DNA of 36,709 bases from positions 1 through 36,709 of the forward strand of contig JALHMR010000046.1 of the NCBI GenBank assembly GCA_022843945.1. Direction: 5' to 3'. Position 1 is the first letter of the stretch; the number at the start of each line of letters is the position of its first letter. The translations under genes were made by a program, and so were the position numbers. Shown here in pieces: positions 25,622 through 32,998 of this stretch. Under the pieces are notes generated by a model. The model saw nothing but the letters and a program-made list of their open reading frames with translations. It made no database searches and was not told where the DNA came from. This stretch comes from Rhodospirillaceae bacterium (GTDB lineage Bacteria > Pseudomonadota > Alphaproteobacteria > CACIAM-22H2).

Positions 25622-26440
25622 TCAGAACTTCTTGGTGAGAGCGAGGATGATGCGCGGCGTCGTTGTGTCGTGCACGCGGTCGTTGAGCGTGCCGGTCGAG
25701 CTATCCGACTTGTTCTCGAGATGCGCGTTCTTCTTGATGTCGGTGTCCGTATAGGTCAGAGCAAGGTTGATGCCCCAGATCTCCGGGAAGTCGCGGTTGA
25801 TGCCCAGCGCCCAGTCGGTGTAGTCGGGCAGGCCGAGATTGGCGTTGTTCTGAACGCGCAGGTGGCCAAGGCGCGCGCCAAAGGTGATGTCGTACCAGGG
25901 CAGCGGCACGTCGACACCGGCGTTCCAGTAGTGGCCGTGGCCCGAGGCGATCGAGTAGTTGGGCGAGTAGTAATAGGCGCCCAGAGCGGTGAGGAAGCCG
26001 AAGTCGTAGCTCAGCTTCACGGCTCCTTCCGACCAGTCGAGGCTCTGGCTGGCGGCCGGCGGCAGGTCGGAGTTGGGATAGTAGTAGCGGATGTAGCCGA
26101 TATCCCACTTGAACTTCTCGATCTCGCCGCGCACGCCGAACATGAGGTCGAGTTCGATCTTGGCGTCGAGCTTGCCGCTGCTCGAGGTGTCGGGGAACAT
26201 GACGTTCGAGGCGAAGAGGCCGGCGTAGGGCGTGACCGGGCCGACTTCTTTCGAGTACTCAGCCGAACCCTGCAGCGCCGGCCGGCCGATGGTCTGTGAA
26301 ACACCGCGGAACGTGTAATCCGTGGCCACCGCGACGGAGCTGCTGATCGCACCCCAGTCGCCCGAGAACTGGGCGCTGGCGAGGTTGGGAGCCAAGAGGC
26401 CACCGAGACCGATGGCGGAAGCAAGAACGATGCGGCGCAT
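25622..26440 (-). CDS. TorF family putative porin
   Basis: 272 residues with a signal peptide (MRRIVLASAIGLGGLLAPN, cleavage near ASA). Alternating beta-strand pattern follows: ISSSVAVATDYTFRGVSQT near the N-terminus (the family signature), YAGLFASNVMF, DIGYIRYYYPNSD, and a terminal LALTKKF ending in Phe as outer-membrane proteins do. The ATG at 26440 has GGGGA upstream; 7 extra residues to 26461 lack a binding site. TorF proteins are outer-membrane barrels of unknown substrate. Confidence 0.9.
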   Translation of the reverse strand: MRRIVLASAIGLGGLLAPNLASAQFSGDWGAISSSVAVATDYTFRGVSQTIGRPALQGSAEYSKEVGPVTPYAGLFASNVMFPDTSSSGKLDAKIELDLMFGVRGEIEKFKWDIGYIRYYYPNSDLPPAASQSLDWSEGAVKLSYDFGFLTALGAYYYSPNYSIASGHGHYWNAGVDVPLPWYDITFGARLGHLRVQNNANLGLPDYTDWALGINRDFPEIWGINLALTYTDTDIKKNAHLENKSDSSTGTLNDRVHDTTTPRIILALTKKF

Positions 26441-26747
26441 GTGCGTGTATCCCCAATTCAACTGAAACAGGCGTCATGGATACCGCGAAACGGTCCGCCG
26501 CTTAACGGTCTAAATTACTGAAATAATTGAATTTAAACCGCTGTGGCCGGTTCAACACGAAATGATTGCAAAGCGTCCTGGATGCTCAATCGGCAACCAG
26601 TTTTTCCTTTTTTGACAAGGCGGCCAAAGAGTCCGGGTGATCGCCTAGGAGCTCGGCAAAAACTGCCGGGAGGACCGGGTTCGGCAGATCAAGTGCCTGT
26701 AGTTATTGTAAGTTTCTTTGGCTTGCCGGTTGCAAAGAAACCCCATC
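26441..26747. other. Intergenic region with leader hairpins
   Basis: 307 nt without a gene, between divergent TorF and the unknown gene. It holds a TTGACA at 26612-26617 without a good -10. Three complementary arms follow: CGGCA near 26654, TGCCG near 26666 and CGGCA near 26682. The middle arm can pair with either neighbour. A perfect 9-bp hairpin GTTTCTTTG / CAAAGAAAC (26712-26720 and 26733-26741) ends 6 nt before the ATG at 26748. No promoter for TorF could be assigned. Confidence 0.4.
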
Positions 26748-27686
26748 ATGTCGTCGACGCTGCCTGTCGTCTCCCCTAGCCTGTCTGCCACGGCCGCCCG
26801 CCCGCAGCACGGCGTGATCGCGCCTCCCGGCGTCGAAAGCATCCAGGACAGCGGACAGCCGGCGCAGAATTTCTCGTTTTCCGATTTCCTGTCGGTCATC
26901 AACCCGCTGCAACACATCCCGATCGTTGGCACGATCTATCGGGCCATCACCGGCGATACCCTGGCGCCGGCCGCGCGGGTGCTGGGCGGCACGCTGTTCG
27001 GAGGCCCTATCGGGCTCATCTCGTCCGCCTTGAATGCGGTTATCGAGCAGACCAACGGCAAGGATCTGGGCGACCAGGCCCTCGCCTGGACCGTTCCGGG
27101 CAATGACAAACTGGCGGCGGCTTCAGCGCCGCCGGCCGTGCAGCACGCGGCCGCGCCGGCGCCCAGCGCCGCCCTGGAGAACGACGCCGAAGCCAGTCCT
27201 CCCGCGGCCCCGCTGACCGCCGAGACCAGCCCCGCACCCGTGTCGCGCGCACTCTTTGCCGCGCAGAACGCCCCAGCGGGAGACCGCACCCTGAGCGGGT
27301 CGCTGGTCAACCGGCAGGGCTCGACGGCCCCCGGCCGTACGCTCTCCGACTACCGCAGCTTTGCCGGGCGTCCCCTGCCGACGATCGATGCCTCGCGCAG
27401 CGCATCGACGGCGGCGCCGGTGCGCTTGCAGACGACCGGCCCGATCACCCCCGAGCGGGGCCGGACCCCAATTCTGGCGGCGAGCGGCCCGACGAATGTC
27501 CCGACGACAAACCCCGCGGAAGCGATGCCCAAGAGCCCGACGAATGCCCCGACGACAGCGGAGAATGCCGCCGGTACTCCGCAGACGCATTGGTTTCAGG
27601 CGGCGATGATGAAGGGCCTCGACCGCTATCGTGAGGGTCGGCGCGCCGATACGGCGCCAGCCCAACAGCTCGATACGACCCTCTAG
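26748..27686 (+). CDS. Unknown protein with conserved hydrophobic core and Pro/Ala/Thr-rich tail
   Basis: 312 residues, no signal peptide. Residues about 40-115 form the only ordered-looking part: FSFSDFLSVINPLQHIPIVG, YRAITGDTLAPAARVLGG, and a Gly-rich hydrophobic stretch LFGGPIGLISSALNAVI. The remainder is low-complexity (Ala, Pro, Thr, Ser) with a short internal repeat, then a charged helix FQAAMMKGLDRYREGRRA at the end. I do not recognise a named domain. The core could insert in or lie on a membrane. The ATG at 26748 is preferred over TTG 26718, which falls inside the leader hairpin. Confidence 0.75.
   Translation: MSSTLPVVSPSLSATAARPQHGVIAPPGVESIQDSGQPAQNFSFSDFLSVINPLQHIPIVGTIYRAITGDTLAPAARVLGGTLFGGPIGLISSALNAVIEQTNGKDLGDQALAWTVPGNDKLAAASAPPAVQHAAAPAPSAALENDAEASPPAAPLTAETSPAPVSRALFAAQNAPAGDRTLSGSLVNRQGSTAPGRTLSDYRSFAGRPLPTIDASRSASTAAPVRLQTTGPITPERGRTPILAASGPTNVPTTNPAEAMPKSPTNAPTTAENAAGTPQTHWFQAAMMKGLDRYREGRRADTAPAQQLDTTL
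27488..27557 (+). repeat. Short direct repeat inside the unknown gene
   Basis: Two 22-nt copies (27488-27509 and 27536-27557), 21 of 22 identical and 48 nt apart, in frame. They encode PTNVPTT and PTNAPTT in the disordered tail. Confidence 0.8.
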
Positions 27687-27730
27687 AAGACCACCGTATT
27701 CGGACAGTTCGGTCTGGACTCGGTCTGGAC

Positions 27731-28411
27731 CTAGTGCGCCGGCCGCTCGCCGAAAATCGCCGTGCCGATGCGAATGTCAGTCGCGCCACAGCGGATCGCC
27801 GTCTCGAAATCGGCGCTCATTCCCATGCTCAGCCGCTCGAGACCATGACGCGTCGCAATCCCGCGCAGCATGTCGAAATGCGGCGCCGGAGAGTCCGCGG
27901 CGGGCGGGATGCACATCAGGCCGATGACCGGCAATCCGGCGCGTTCGCGGCAATAGGCGATGAAGGCATCGGCCTCGGCCGGCAGCACGCCGGCCTTCTG
28001 CGGCTCCTGCCCGGTGTTGACCTGGATAAAGCAGTTCGGGCGGCGCCCCGCCTTGACCATGGCGGCCGCCAGGGCGTCGGCCAGCCGCGGACGATCGAGG
28101 CTGTGGATGGCGTCGAACAGCCGCACGGCATCCAGCGCCTTGTTTGTCTGCAGCGGGCCAATCAGGTGAAGCGTCAGCTCGGGAAACGCAGCTTTGAGGG
28201 CCGGGAACTTGCCGGCGGCCTCCTGAACACGATTCTCGCCGAAGCAGCGCTGGCCGGCAGCTAGGGCTGCCTGTACCGATGCAGCGGGGTGCGTCTTGCT
28301 GACGGCGATCAGCTCGATGGCGGCGGGCTCGCGCCCGGCTTCGTGGGCAATGCGGGCGATGCGAGCCCGCAGGGAGGCGAGGTTCTGAGCGATCGAGGAG
28401 TCGGCCGGCAC
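27731..28411 (-). CDS. YggS family PLP-binding protein (PLP homeostasis)
   Basis: 226-residue alanine-racemase-like TIM barrel that buffers pyridoxal phosphate. The PLP lysine is Lys39 in ELIAVSKTHP. Conserved are FGENRVQEA, LHLIGPLQTNK, NCFIQVNTGQEPQKAG, LSMGMSADFETAI and RIGTAIFGER. The ATG at 28453 lies only 8 nt past a terminator hairpin and has no binding site, so I prefer GTG 28411, which gives the normal family length. A PLP-dependent partner is not nearby. Confidence 0.92.
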   Translation of the reverse strand: MPADSSIAQNLASLRARIARIAHEAGREPAAIELIAVSKTHPAASVQAALAAGQRCFGENRVQEAAGKFPALKAAFPELTLHLIGPLQTNKALDAVRLFDAIHSLDRPRLADALAAAMVKAGRRPNCFIQVNTGQEPQKAGVLPAEADAFIAYCRERAGLPVIGLMCIPPAADSPAPHFDMLRGIATRHGLERLSMGMSADFETAIRCGATDIRIGTAIFGERPAH

Positions 28412-28461
28412 GCCCGACTCTTTAGCACCCCGGCCGACGGGCGCACATGCCAAAGAAAAAA

Positions 28462-28483
28462 GGGGCGGCCCGAGGGCCGCCCC
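28462..28483 (-). terminator. Rho-independent terminator of the porin gene
   Basis: A perfect 10-bp stem GGGGCGGCCC / GGGCCGCCCC with a 2-nt loop. On the minus strand it is followed by TTTTTTCTTTG. It lies 24 nt after the porin stop codon. Confidence 0.93.
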
Positions 28484-28507
28484 TTCCTGCAGTCTTTGCT
28501 GTCCTGA

Positions 28508-29740
28508 TTAGAAGCTCAGGACCACGCCACCGAGAACGCCGGTGGCCTTGTTGTTGTCGACGTCCTGACCGCCGGAGCTGGTCGTGCCTTCGCCGGTGAT
28601 CTTGGCGTAGAAGCCAGTCGCCAGCAGCTGCACGCCCGGCCCGAGGGTGTAACGGCCGGTGACCGAGAAGATCTTCGACTTGTCGTCGCCGGTGTTGACC
28701 GTCGAGGCCTTGTTCTTGCCCTGGAAGTAGGTGACGCCCACTTCGGCCGGGCCGAACGTGTAGGTCAAACCGAGGTCCCAAGCGCGACCGTCGTTGACAT
28801 AATCGTTCACGCCGGTTGCGCCGGTGGTGCTCACGTCGACCGAAGCCACCGTGCCGCCCAGCGTGTAACCGTCCTTGAACTTCGTGTACGAACCACCGAG
28901 GCGGAACCCGGCATAGGCAACCTGCGCGCCGACGCCGTAAGCCTTGGGATCCTTCTTGGTCGCACCGTTGGCGAAGTCCGGCGAGTCCATCGTGACGTAG
29001 CCGGCATAAGCCGCGGTGTCGAACGCGCCGAACGAACGCGTGAAGTTCAAACCAGCCGAGAGTGCGTTCTTGTAGCGGTTCGACTCGTACTTCACCAGGT
29101 GACCGGAGTCTTCGCGGACCTCAGGGGTGTAGCTCAGACCGAGCTGGAAGCCCTCGAAGCGCGGGGTGTAGTACGAAACGCGCTCGGAGTCGTTGTCACC
29201 GAAGCGCAGCCAGGAGCTGCCGAACGGGCCATCAGCGCCCGACGACTTGGTCGGGTTCTGGATGGTGTTGCCGATCATCGTCGCCTGGTTGGTGAAGCCC
29301 GGGCCGCGGTTCGCGAGGTCGGGCGCGCCGATCTTCGTCTTCATCGCGGCGTGGTCGGTCGAGCCGAGCTCGATACGGCCGAACGCGCCTTCGATCGCGA
29401 CAAACGATTCGTCGATGGTGTCGCTCGAGGTGTAGGCCTCGAGTTCGATGCGCATCGCCACCGAGATGCCGTTTGCCAGGGTGGTCTTACCCTGGAACCA
29501 GATCTCAGCGTCGTTGACGAGGTTCATCTTGTGAGTCTTGGACGTGACCGTCGCCGACAGCGGGCTGGCGCCCACCACGCGGTCGTCCTGGTCAGCATAC
29601 TGCAGCGACTGCTGCGTATAACCGCCGACCGTAACCTGGATCGGCTGGCTCGCAGGAGCCGTTTGAGCGATCGCCGTGCCGGACGCAGCAATCATGCCGG
29701 CCGCCACCAGCGCGCTCGTGGATAGTAGTTGTTTCTTCAT
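28508..29740 (-). CDS. General porin (Gram-negative porin family)
   Basis: 410-residue outer-membrane beta barrel, probably a trimeric general diffusion pore. The signal peptide is MKKQLLSTSALVAAGMIAAS with cleavage after AIA. Typical strands: TVGGYTQQSLQYADQDD, ISVAMRIELEAYTSSDTIDE, FGRIELGSTDHAAMK, WLRFGDNDSERVSYYTPRFE (a loop-3-like stretch), ending VLGGVVLSF with terminal Phe. GGAGAGGG precedes the ATG. It has its own terminator and a structured leader, fitting a highly expressed gene. Codon use is strongly biased to a few codons, also consistent with high expression. Confidence 0.94.
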   Translation of the reverse strand: MKKQLLSTSALVAAGMIAASGTAIAQTAPASQPIQVTVGGYTQQSLQYADQDDRVVGASPLSATVTSKTHKMNLVNDAEIWFQGKTTLANGISVAMRIELEAYTSSDTIDESFVAIEGAFGRIELGSTDHAAMKTKIGAPDLANRGPGFTNQATMIGNTIQNPTKSSGADGPFGSSWLRFGDNDSERVSYYTPRFEGFQLGLSYTPEVREDSGHLVKYESNRYKNALSAGLNFTRSFGAFDTAAYAGYVTMDSPDFANGATKKDPKAYGVGAQVAYAGFRLGGSYTKFKDGYTLGGTVASVDVSTTGATGVNDYVNDGRAWDLGLTYTFGPAEVGVTYFQGKNKASTVNTGDDKSKIFSVTGRYTLGPGVQLLATGFYAKITGEGTTSSGGQDVDNNKATGVLGGVVLSF

Positions 29741-29766
29741 GAAGACCCTCTCCAGTGATTTCTACT

Positions 29767-29798
29767 CAGCCTTGCGGCTGGGTTGATAGCCTTGCGGC
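29767..29798 (-). promoter_or_regulatory. Tandem GNRA hairpins in the porin leader
   Basis: On the mRNA strand GCCGCAAGGC occurs twice. Both form stems closed by a GCAA tetraloop: GCC-GCAA-GGC (29789-29798) and CAGCC-GCAA-GGCTG (29767-29780). They lie 27-58 nt before the start codon. They may stabilise the mRNA or form a regulatory site. Confidence 0.5.
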
Positions 29799-29831
29799 CG
29801 GTCCGATGCCGTGATGGCACAGACCATTGCC

Positions 29832-29861
29832 GTTATTTCATGCGGCGCTTTTTACGGTCAA
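29832..29861 (-). promoter_or_regulatory. Possible porin promoter
   Basis: Minus-strand TTGACC (29856-29861), 18-nt spacer, AATAAC (29832-29837). It would give a leader of about 85 nt containing both GNRA hairpins. Confidence 0.4.
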
Positions 29862-30031
29862 ACGAATTTCGGCCAGATTGTGTCGAAAGCGGCAACATGT
29901 GGCAGCGCGGCCACACGCCCGATTCCGCGCGTATCACATTATTTTTTTCTATCAACATATTGATGTTATTGGAAATGTGTTTTGCGGGGGCGCGGGGAGT
30001 ACTGAGCAATAAAATTGCGCCGTCTCTATTT

Positions 30032-30049
30032 GAGGTATTTAAATACCTC
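30032..30049. promoter_or_regulatory. Perfect 18-bp palindrome, probable operator
   Basis: GAGGTATTTAAATACCTC is a perfect inverted repeat in an AT-rich island. It ends 12 nt before the -35 box of the DUF3576 promoter, centred about 57 nt upstream of its predicted start. A second, interrupted one, ATCAA-CATA-TTGAT, is at 29951-29964. The rest of the 29741-30136 space holds promoters and nothing else I can identify. Confidence 0.55.
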
Positions 30050-30061
30050 TAAGGGCGCGCA

Positions 30062-30091
30062 TTGAACCGGCGAAGGCTCACCCGTTATACT
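30062..30091 (+). promoter_or_regulatory. Promoter of the DUF3576 gene
   Basis: TTGAAC (30062-30067), 18-nt spacer, TATACT (30086-30091). Start of transcription near 30098 rules out translation starts upstream of that point. Confidence 0.65.
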
Positions 30092-30142
30092 ATGGGCGCA
30101 ACCGAAGATCGGGCAGGGCTTGGAAACGACGGCAGGATGCGG

Positions 30143-30697
30143 ATGATGACGAATTTTGCGGGCCGACTTGCCCCGTGGCGGAAGGCGGCAGTGGGACTGG
30201 GCCTCATCCTGGCCATGGGAGCGTGTTCGAGCGCCAATGTCGAGCACCAGTATCCGGAGAAGACCGGGGACAGCACCTACAAGCAGTCCGGCACCGCCCG
30301 CGACACCGTATTCGGCGCGGACGGATTGAACCTGTTCGGTAGAGGAAAGCAGAACGATCCCGGTGCGACCGGTATCGGCGTGAACAGCTATCTGTGGCGC
30401 GCGTCCCTCGATGCGATCTCCTTCATGCCCCTAGCCTCGGCCGATCCGTTCGGCGGCGTGATCATCACCGACTGGTACGCGCCCCCCGAGACCCCCAACG
30501 AACGCTTCAAGCTCAACATCTACATCCTCGGCCGGCAGTTACGCGCCGATGGCGTGAAGGCCGCCGTGTTCCGCCAGCGCCGGGACGCCGGTGGCAACTG
30601 GACCGACGCCGCGGTCGAAGGCCGCACGTCGCTCGATCTGGAAAACGTCATTTTGACACGGGCCCGCCAGCTGCGAATCGACTCAGAACGGCCCTGA
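30143..30697 (+). CDS. DUF3576 lipoprotein
   Basis: 184-residue envelope protein. A signal peptide with lipobox-like end (GLILAMGAC, Cys28; Met at -3 is unusual) is followed by the conserved DUF3576 body: GIGVNSYLWRASLDAISFMP, ADPFGGVIITDWYAPPETPN, NIYILGRQLRADGVKAAVF. GCAGG lies 6 nt before ATG 30143; ATG 30137 and 30146 are alternatives. In many alphaproteobacteria this family sits upstream of leuS and lptE; here it is followed instead by the convergent OGT-like gene, with a 15-nt overlap of the coding ends. Function unknown, probably outer-membrane assembly related. Confidence 0.88.
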   Translation: MMTNFAGRLAPWRKAAVGLGLILAMGACSSANVEHQYPEKTGDSTYKQSGTARDTVFGADGLNLFGRGKQNDPGATGIGVNSYLWRASLDAISFMPLASADPFGGVIITDWYAPPETPNERFKLNIYILGRQLRADGVKAAVFRQRRDAGGNWTDAAVEGRTSLDLENVILTRARQLRIDSERP

Positions 30698-32998
30698 AGC
30701 CGCCGATCTATCGCGGCTCTCCGCACCGGCGCCGCCCCACCAGTGAAGCCACATGGCCCGGAGCAGGCGCTCAAATTGCCGTGCCCGCAATCGCCCGTCG
30801 CACAAAGACGATGACGCCAGCCGGTCGCGCAAGCCGGCGCGAAGCTCCGCCAGCCGCGGCAGGTCCATGGCGAGTCGACTTGCGGCGGTTACGTAAGCGT
30901 CGGGCGTCTCAGCAACCAGTTCGCTCAATTTGAGCGCGCGTAGTATCGAGGCCGACCACCGCGACACCATGCGCGTTCCGCTCAGCGTCACCACGGGAAG
31001 CCCCATCCACAGCGATTCGAATGTCGTTGTCGATCCGGTGAACGGCGATGTATCGAGCGCCATATCGACACGCGAAAATATATCGAGCTGTCTTCCGCTC
31101 CCGGCCTCGGCCGTGATGAATTCAATTCGCTCTCGAGCCACACCTTCGATCGCGAGGCGATCGACAATGCGGCTCTGTAAAATCCGCGAGCCGTAGAAGT
31201 TGCGATAGCGCAGCAGCATTCGGGACCCCGGCACGGCCGCCAGAGTCTTGCCCCACAGCGCCAGGCAATCGTCGCCGATCTTGGTTGGATTGTTGAAGCT
31301 CCCAAACGTCACATAGCCGTTTCTGGAGGCTGGCAAAGGCCCGACCGGCGGAGCGCCGGCGAGGGGAGCATGTATATAGTACCGAGGCAGTCGGACGACG
31401 CGCTCGACGAAGCGCTCGGTCGTGCCGCGTGGCGTGAGATCCGAATCACCAATGAGGAAGTCCATGGCTGCGATCCCGCTGGTCGCCGGATCGTGAAAAC
31501 TGACCTGCACGGGAGCCGCCCGGTGCAAGGCGATGGTTGGTCGATTCCTCTCTAACCCGGCCGCCAGGAAGAGCAATACATCGATCCGGTCACGCCGGAT
31601 GACCGCTGCCGCATCACTATCGTCGAGATCCACAAGCGAATGCCAGCCATCGGCTTGCCGGCGAAATTCATCTGCCAAGTCATCGGACTCTGGCGACGTC
31701 GGATAGACGAATACTTCGAAAGCCCGCCGGTTATGGTTGGCGAATACGGGAAAAAGATTTCGCCCGACCGGATGATGATAGAGATCGGAAGAGACGTAAC
31801 CGATCCTGAGACGCGTCGACGCCGTGGCGGGTGGGTCGAAATGCCGTTCGCGTGAGGCGGTCTTACCGACCAGGCCCATGTAGCGACGGCAGTCTTCAAA
31901 TCGACGGCGCTCATCGTCCTGGCTGCCGTAGAGCTGGCCGGCGCGAAGGTACCGATGAAAGGTCGCCGAATCGGTATCAAGGGCGATGGCCCGTCGGTAC
32001 GTATCGGACGCGACCTTGTGAAAGCCGAGGTCGTCCAGCACCATCGCCCGGTAGGCATGAGCCTCCGCGTCCTGTGGTTTCAGCCGCAGAACCGCGCCGA
32101 ACGATTCGAGGCTCTCATCGAGCTGGCCAAGCCGGTGCAGAACCATGCCGAGATTGTTGTGCAGATCGGCAGAGTCGGGACGGAGACAGATCGCACGCCG
32201 AACAGCATCCAACGCCGCCCTGAGATTGCCGGCCTTTTCTTGCGCCTGTCCAAGATTCACAAGCCCTTCGACATAGTCTGGCCGCAACTCAACCGCTCTG
32301 GAACAATGCCGCAAGGCCTCGGCCAAAAAGCCCGGCTTGCCGGAGAGCGCGAATCCCAGGTTGCTGTGGGCTTCGGCGAAATCGGGGCGTAGCGCGATGG
32401 CCCGCTCGTAGGCGGCGATGGCCTCGTCCAGCGCGCCGGCCGCCTTCAGCGCGTTGCCGAGATTGCTGTAGGCCTCGGCGTAGTCGGGTTTCGCGGCAAT
32501 CGCCTGGCGCAGCGCCGCCACCGCCTCGGAGGCCTGGCCCAGGCCGCTCAGCGTCACGCCCAGCCCGAGCTGCGCCTCGGCATAGCCGGGCTGCAGCGCC
32601 ACGGCGCGGCGGTAGCAATCGAGCGCCTCGGGCAATCGCCCCAGCTCGCGCAGCGTCTGGCCGAGATTCTTCAGCGCCACCGGGTAGTCCGGCTGCAGCG
32701 CCAGCGCCCGACGATAGCTCCCGACCGCCGCCTCGCGCTTGCCCTGTTCGGCCTGGTTGTTGGCCAGGTTGTTCCAGGCCCGCGCCTGCTTCGGCTGCAG
32801 CACGGTCAGCCGCGCGAACAGCGTTTCGGCTTCCGCCGCGCGCCCCTGTTGCTGCACCGCCACCGCCAGCAGGCCCAGCGCATCGGGCTGATCGGCGATC
32901 TGCGTCAGCACCCGCCGGCACGCCGCCTCCGCCGCCGCCAGCCGTCCCGCCTGGTAGTGCCCAACAGCCTCCGTCCACGCCACTGGCGGCCCGCTCAT
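30683..32998 (-). CDS. TPR protein with SPINDLY/O-GlcNAc-transferase-like domain (third of three)
   Basis: 771 residues. About ten TPR units (residues 10-350, each near 34 residues, for example AWNNLANNQAEQGKREAAV) form a superhelix for protein binding. The GT41-like half has LRIGYVSSDLYHHPVG, whose second His matches the OGT catalytic-base position, FGSFNNPTKIGDDCLALW with the donor-phosphate Lys, and LDTSPFTGSTTTFESLWMG. Expected role: transfer of a sugar to Ser/Thr of cytoplasmic proteins. ATG 32998 overlaps the upstream stop by ATGA. The last TPRs and catalytic half differ more from the two upstream paralogues than these do from each other. Confidence 0.87.
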   Translation of the reverse strand: MSGPPVAWTEAVGHYQAGRLAAAEAACRRVLTQIADQPDALGLLAVAVQQQGRAAEAETLFARLTVLQPKQARAWNNLANNQAEQGKREAAVGSYRRALALQPDYPVALKNLGQTLRELGRLPEALDCYRRAVALQPGYAEAQLGLGVTLSGLGQASEAVAALRQAIAAKPDYAEAYSNLGNALKAAGALDEAIAAYERAIALRPDFAEAHSNLGFALSGKPGFLAEALRHCSRAVELRPDYVEGLVNLGQAQEKAGNLRAALDAVRRAICLRPDSADLHNNLGMVLHRLGQLDESLESFGAVLRLKPQDAEAHAYRAMVLDDLGFHKVASDTYRRAIALDTDSATFHRYLRAGQLYGSQDDERRRFEDCRRYMGLVGKTASRERHFDPPATASTRLRIGYVSSDLYHHPVGRNLFPVFANHNRRAFEVFVYPTSPESDDLADEFRRQADGWHSLVDLDDSDAAAVIRRDRIDVLLFLAAGLERNRPTIALHRAAPVQVSFHDPATSGIAAMDFLIGDSDLTPRGTTERFVERVVRLPRYYIHAPLAGAPPVGPLPASRNGYVTFGSFNNPTKIGDDCLALWGKTLAAVPGSRMLLRYRNFYGSRILQSRIVDRLAIEGVARERIEFITAEAGSGRQLDIFSRVDMALDTSPFTGSTTTFESLWMGLPVVTLSGTRMVSRWSASILRALKLSELVAETPDAYVTAASRLAMDLPRLAELRAGLRDRLASSSLCDGRLRARQFERLLRAMWLHWWGGAGAESRDRSAASGPF
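32356..32469 (-). repeat. 114-nt block identical to 36596-36709
   Basis: Every base matches the block at the window end, at an offset of 4240. It codes for part of two TPR units (LGNALKAAGALDEAIAAYER and following). Sequence beyond position 32356 diverges at once. Confidence 0.95.

Noticed and set aside
28412-28453. ATG start of yggS at 28453
   Set aside because: Only 8 nt from the porin terminator hairpin and no ribosome binding site; GTG 28411 gives the usual length.
30062-30142. TTG start at 30062 for the DUF3576 protein
   Set aside because: The codon is part of the -35 box of a good promoter.
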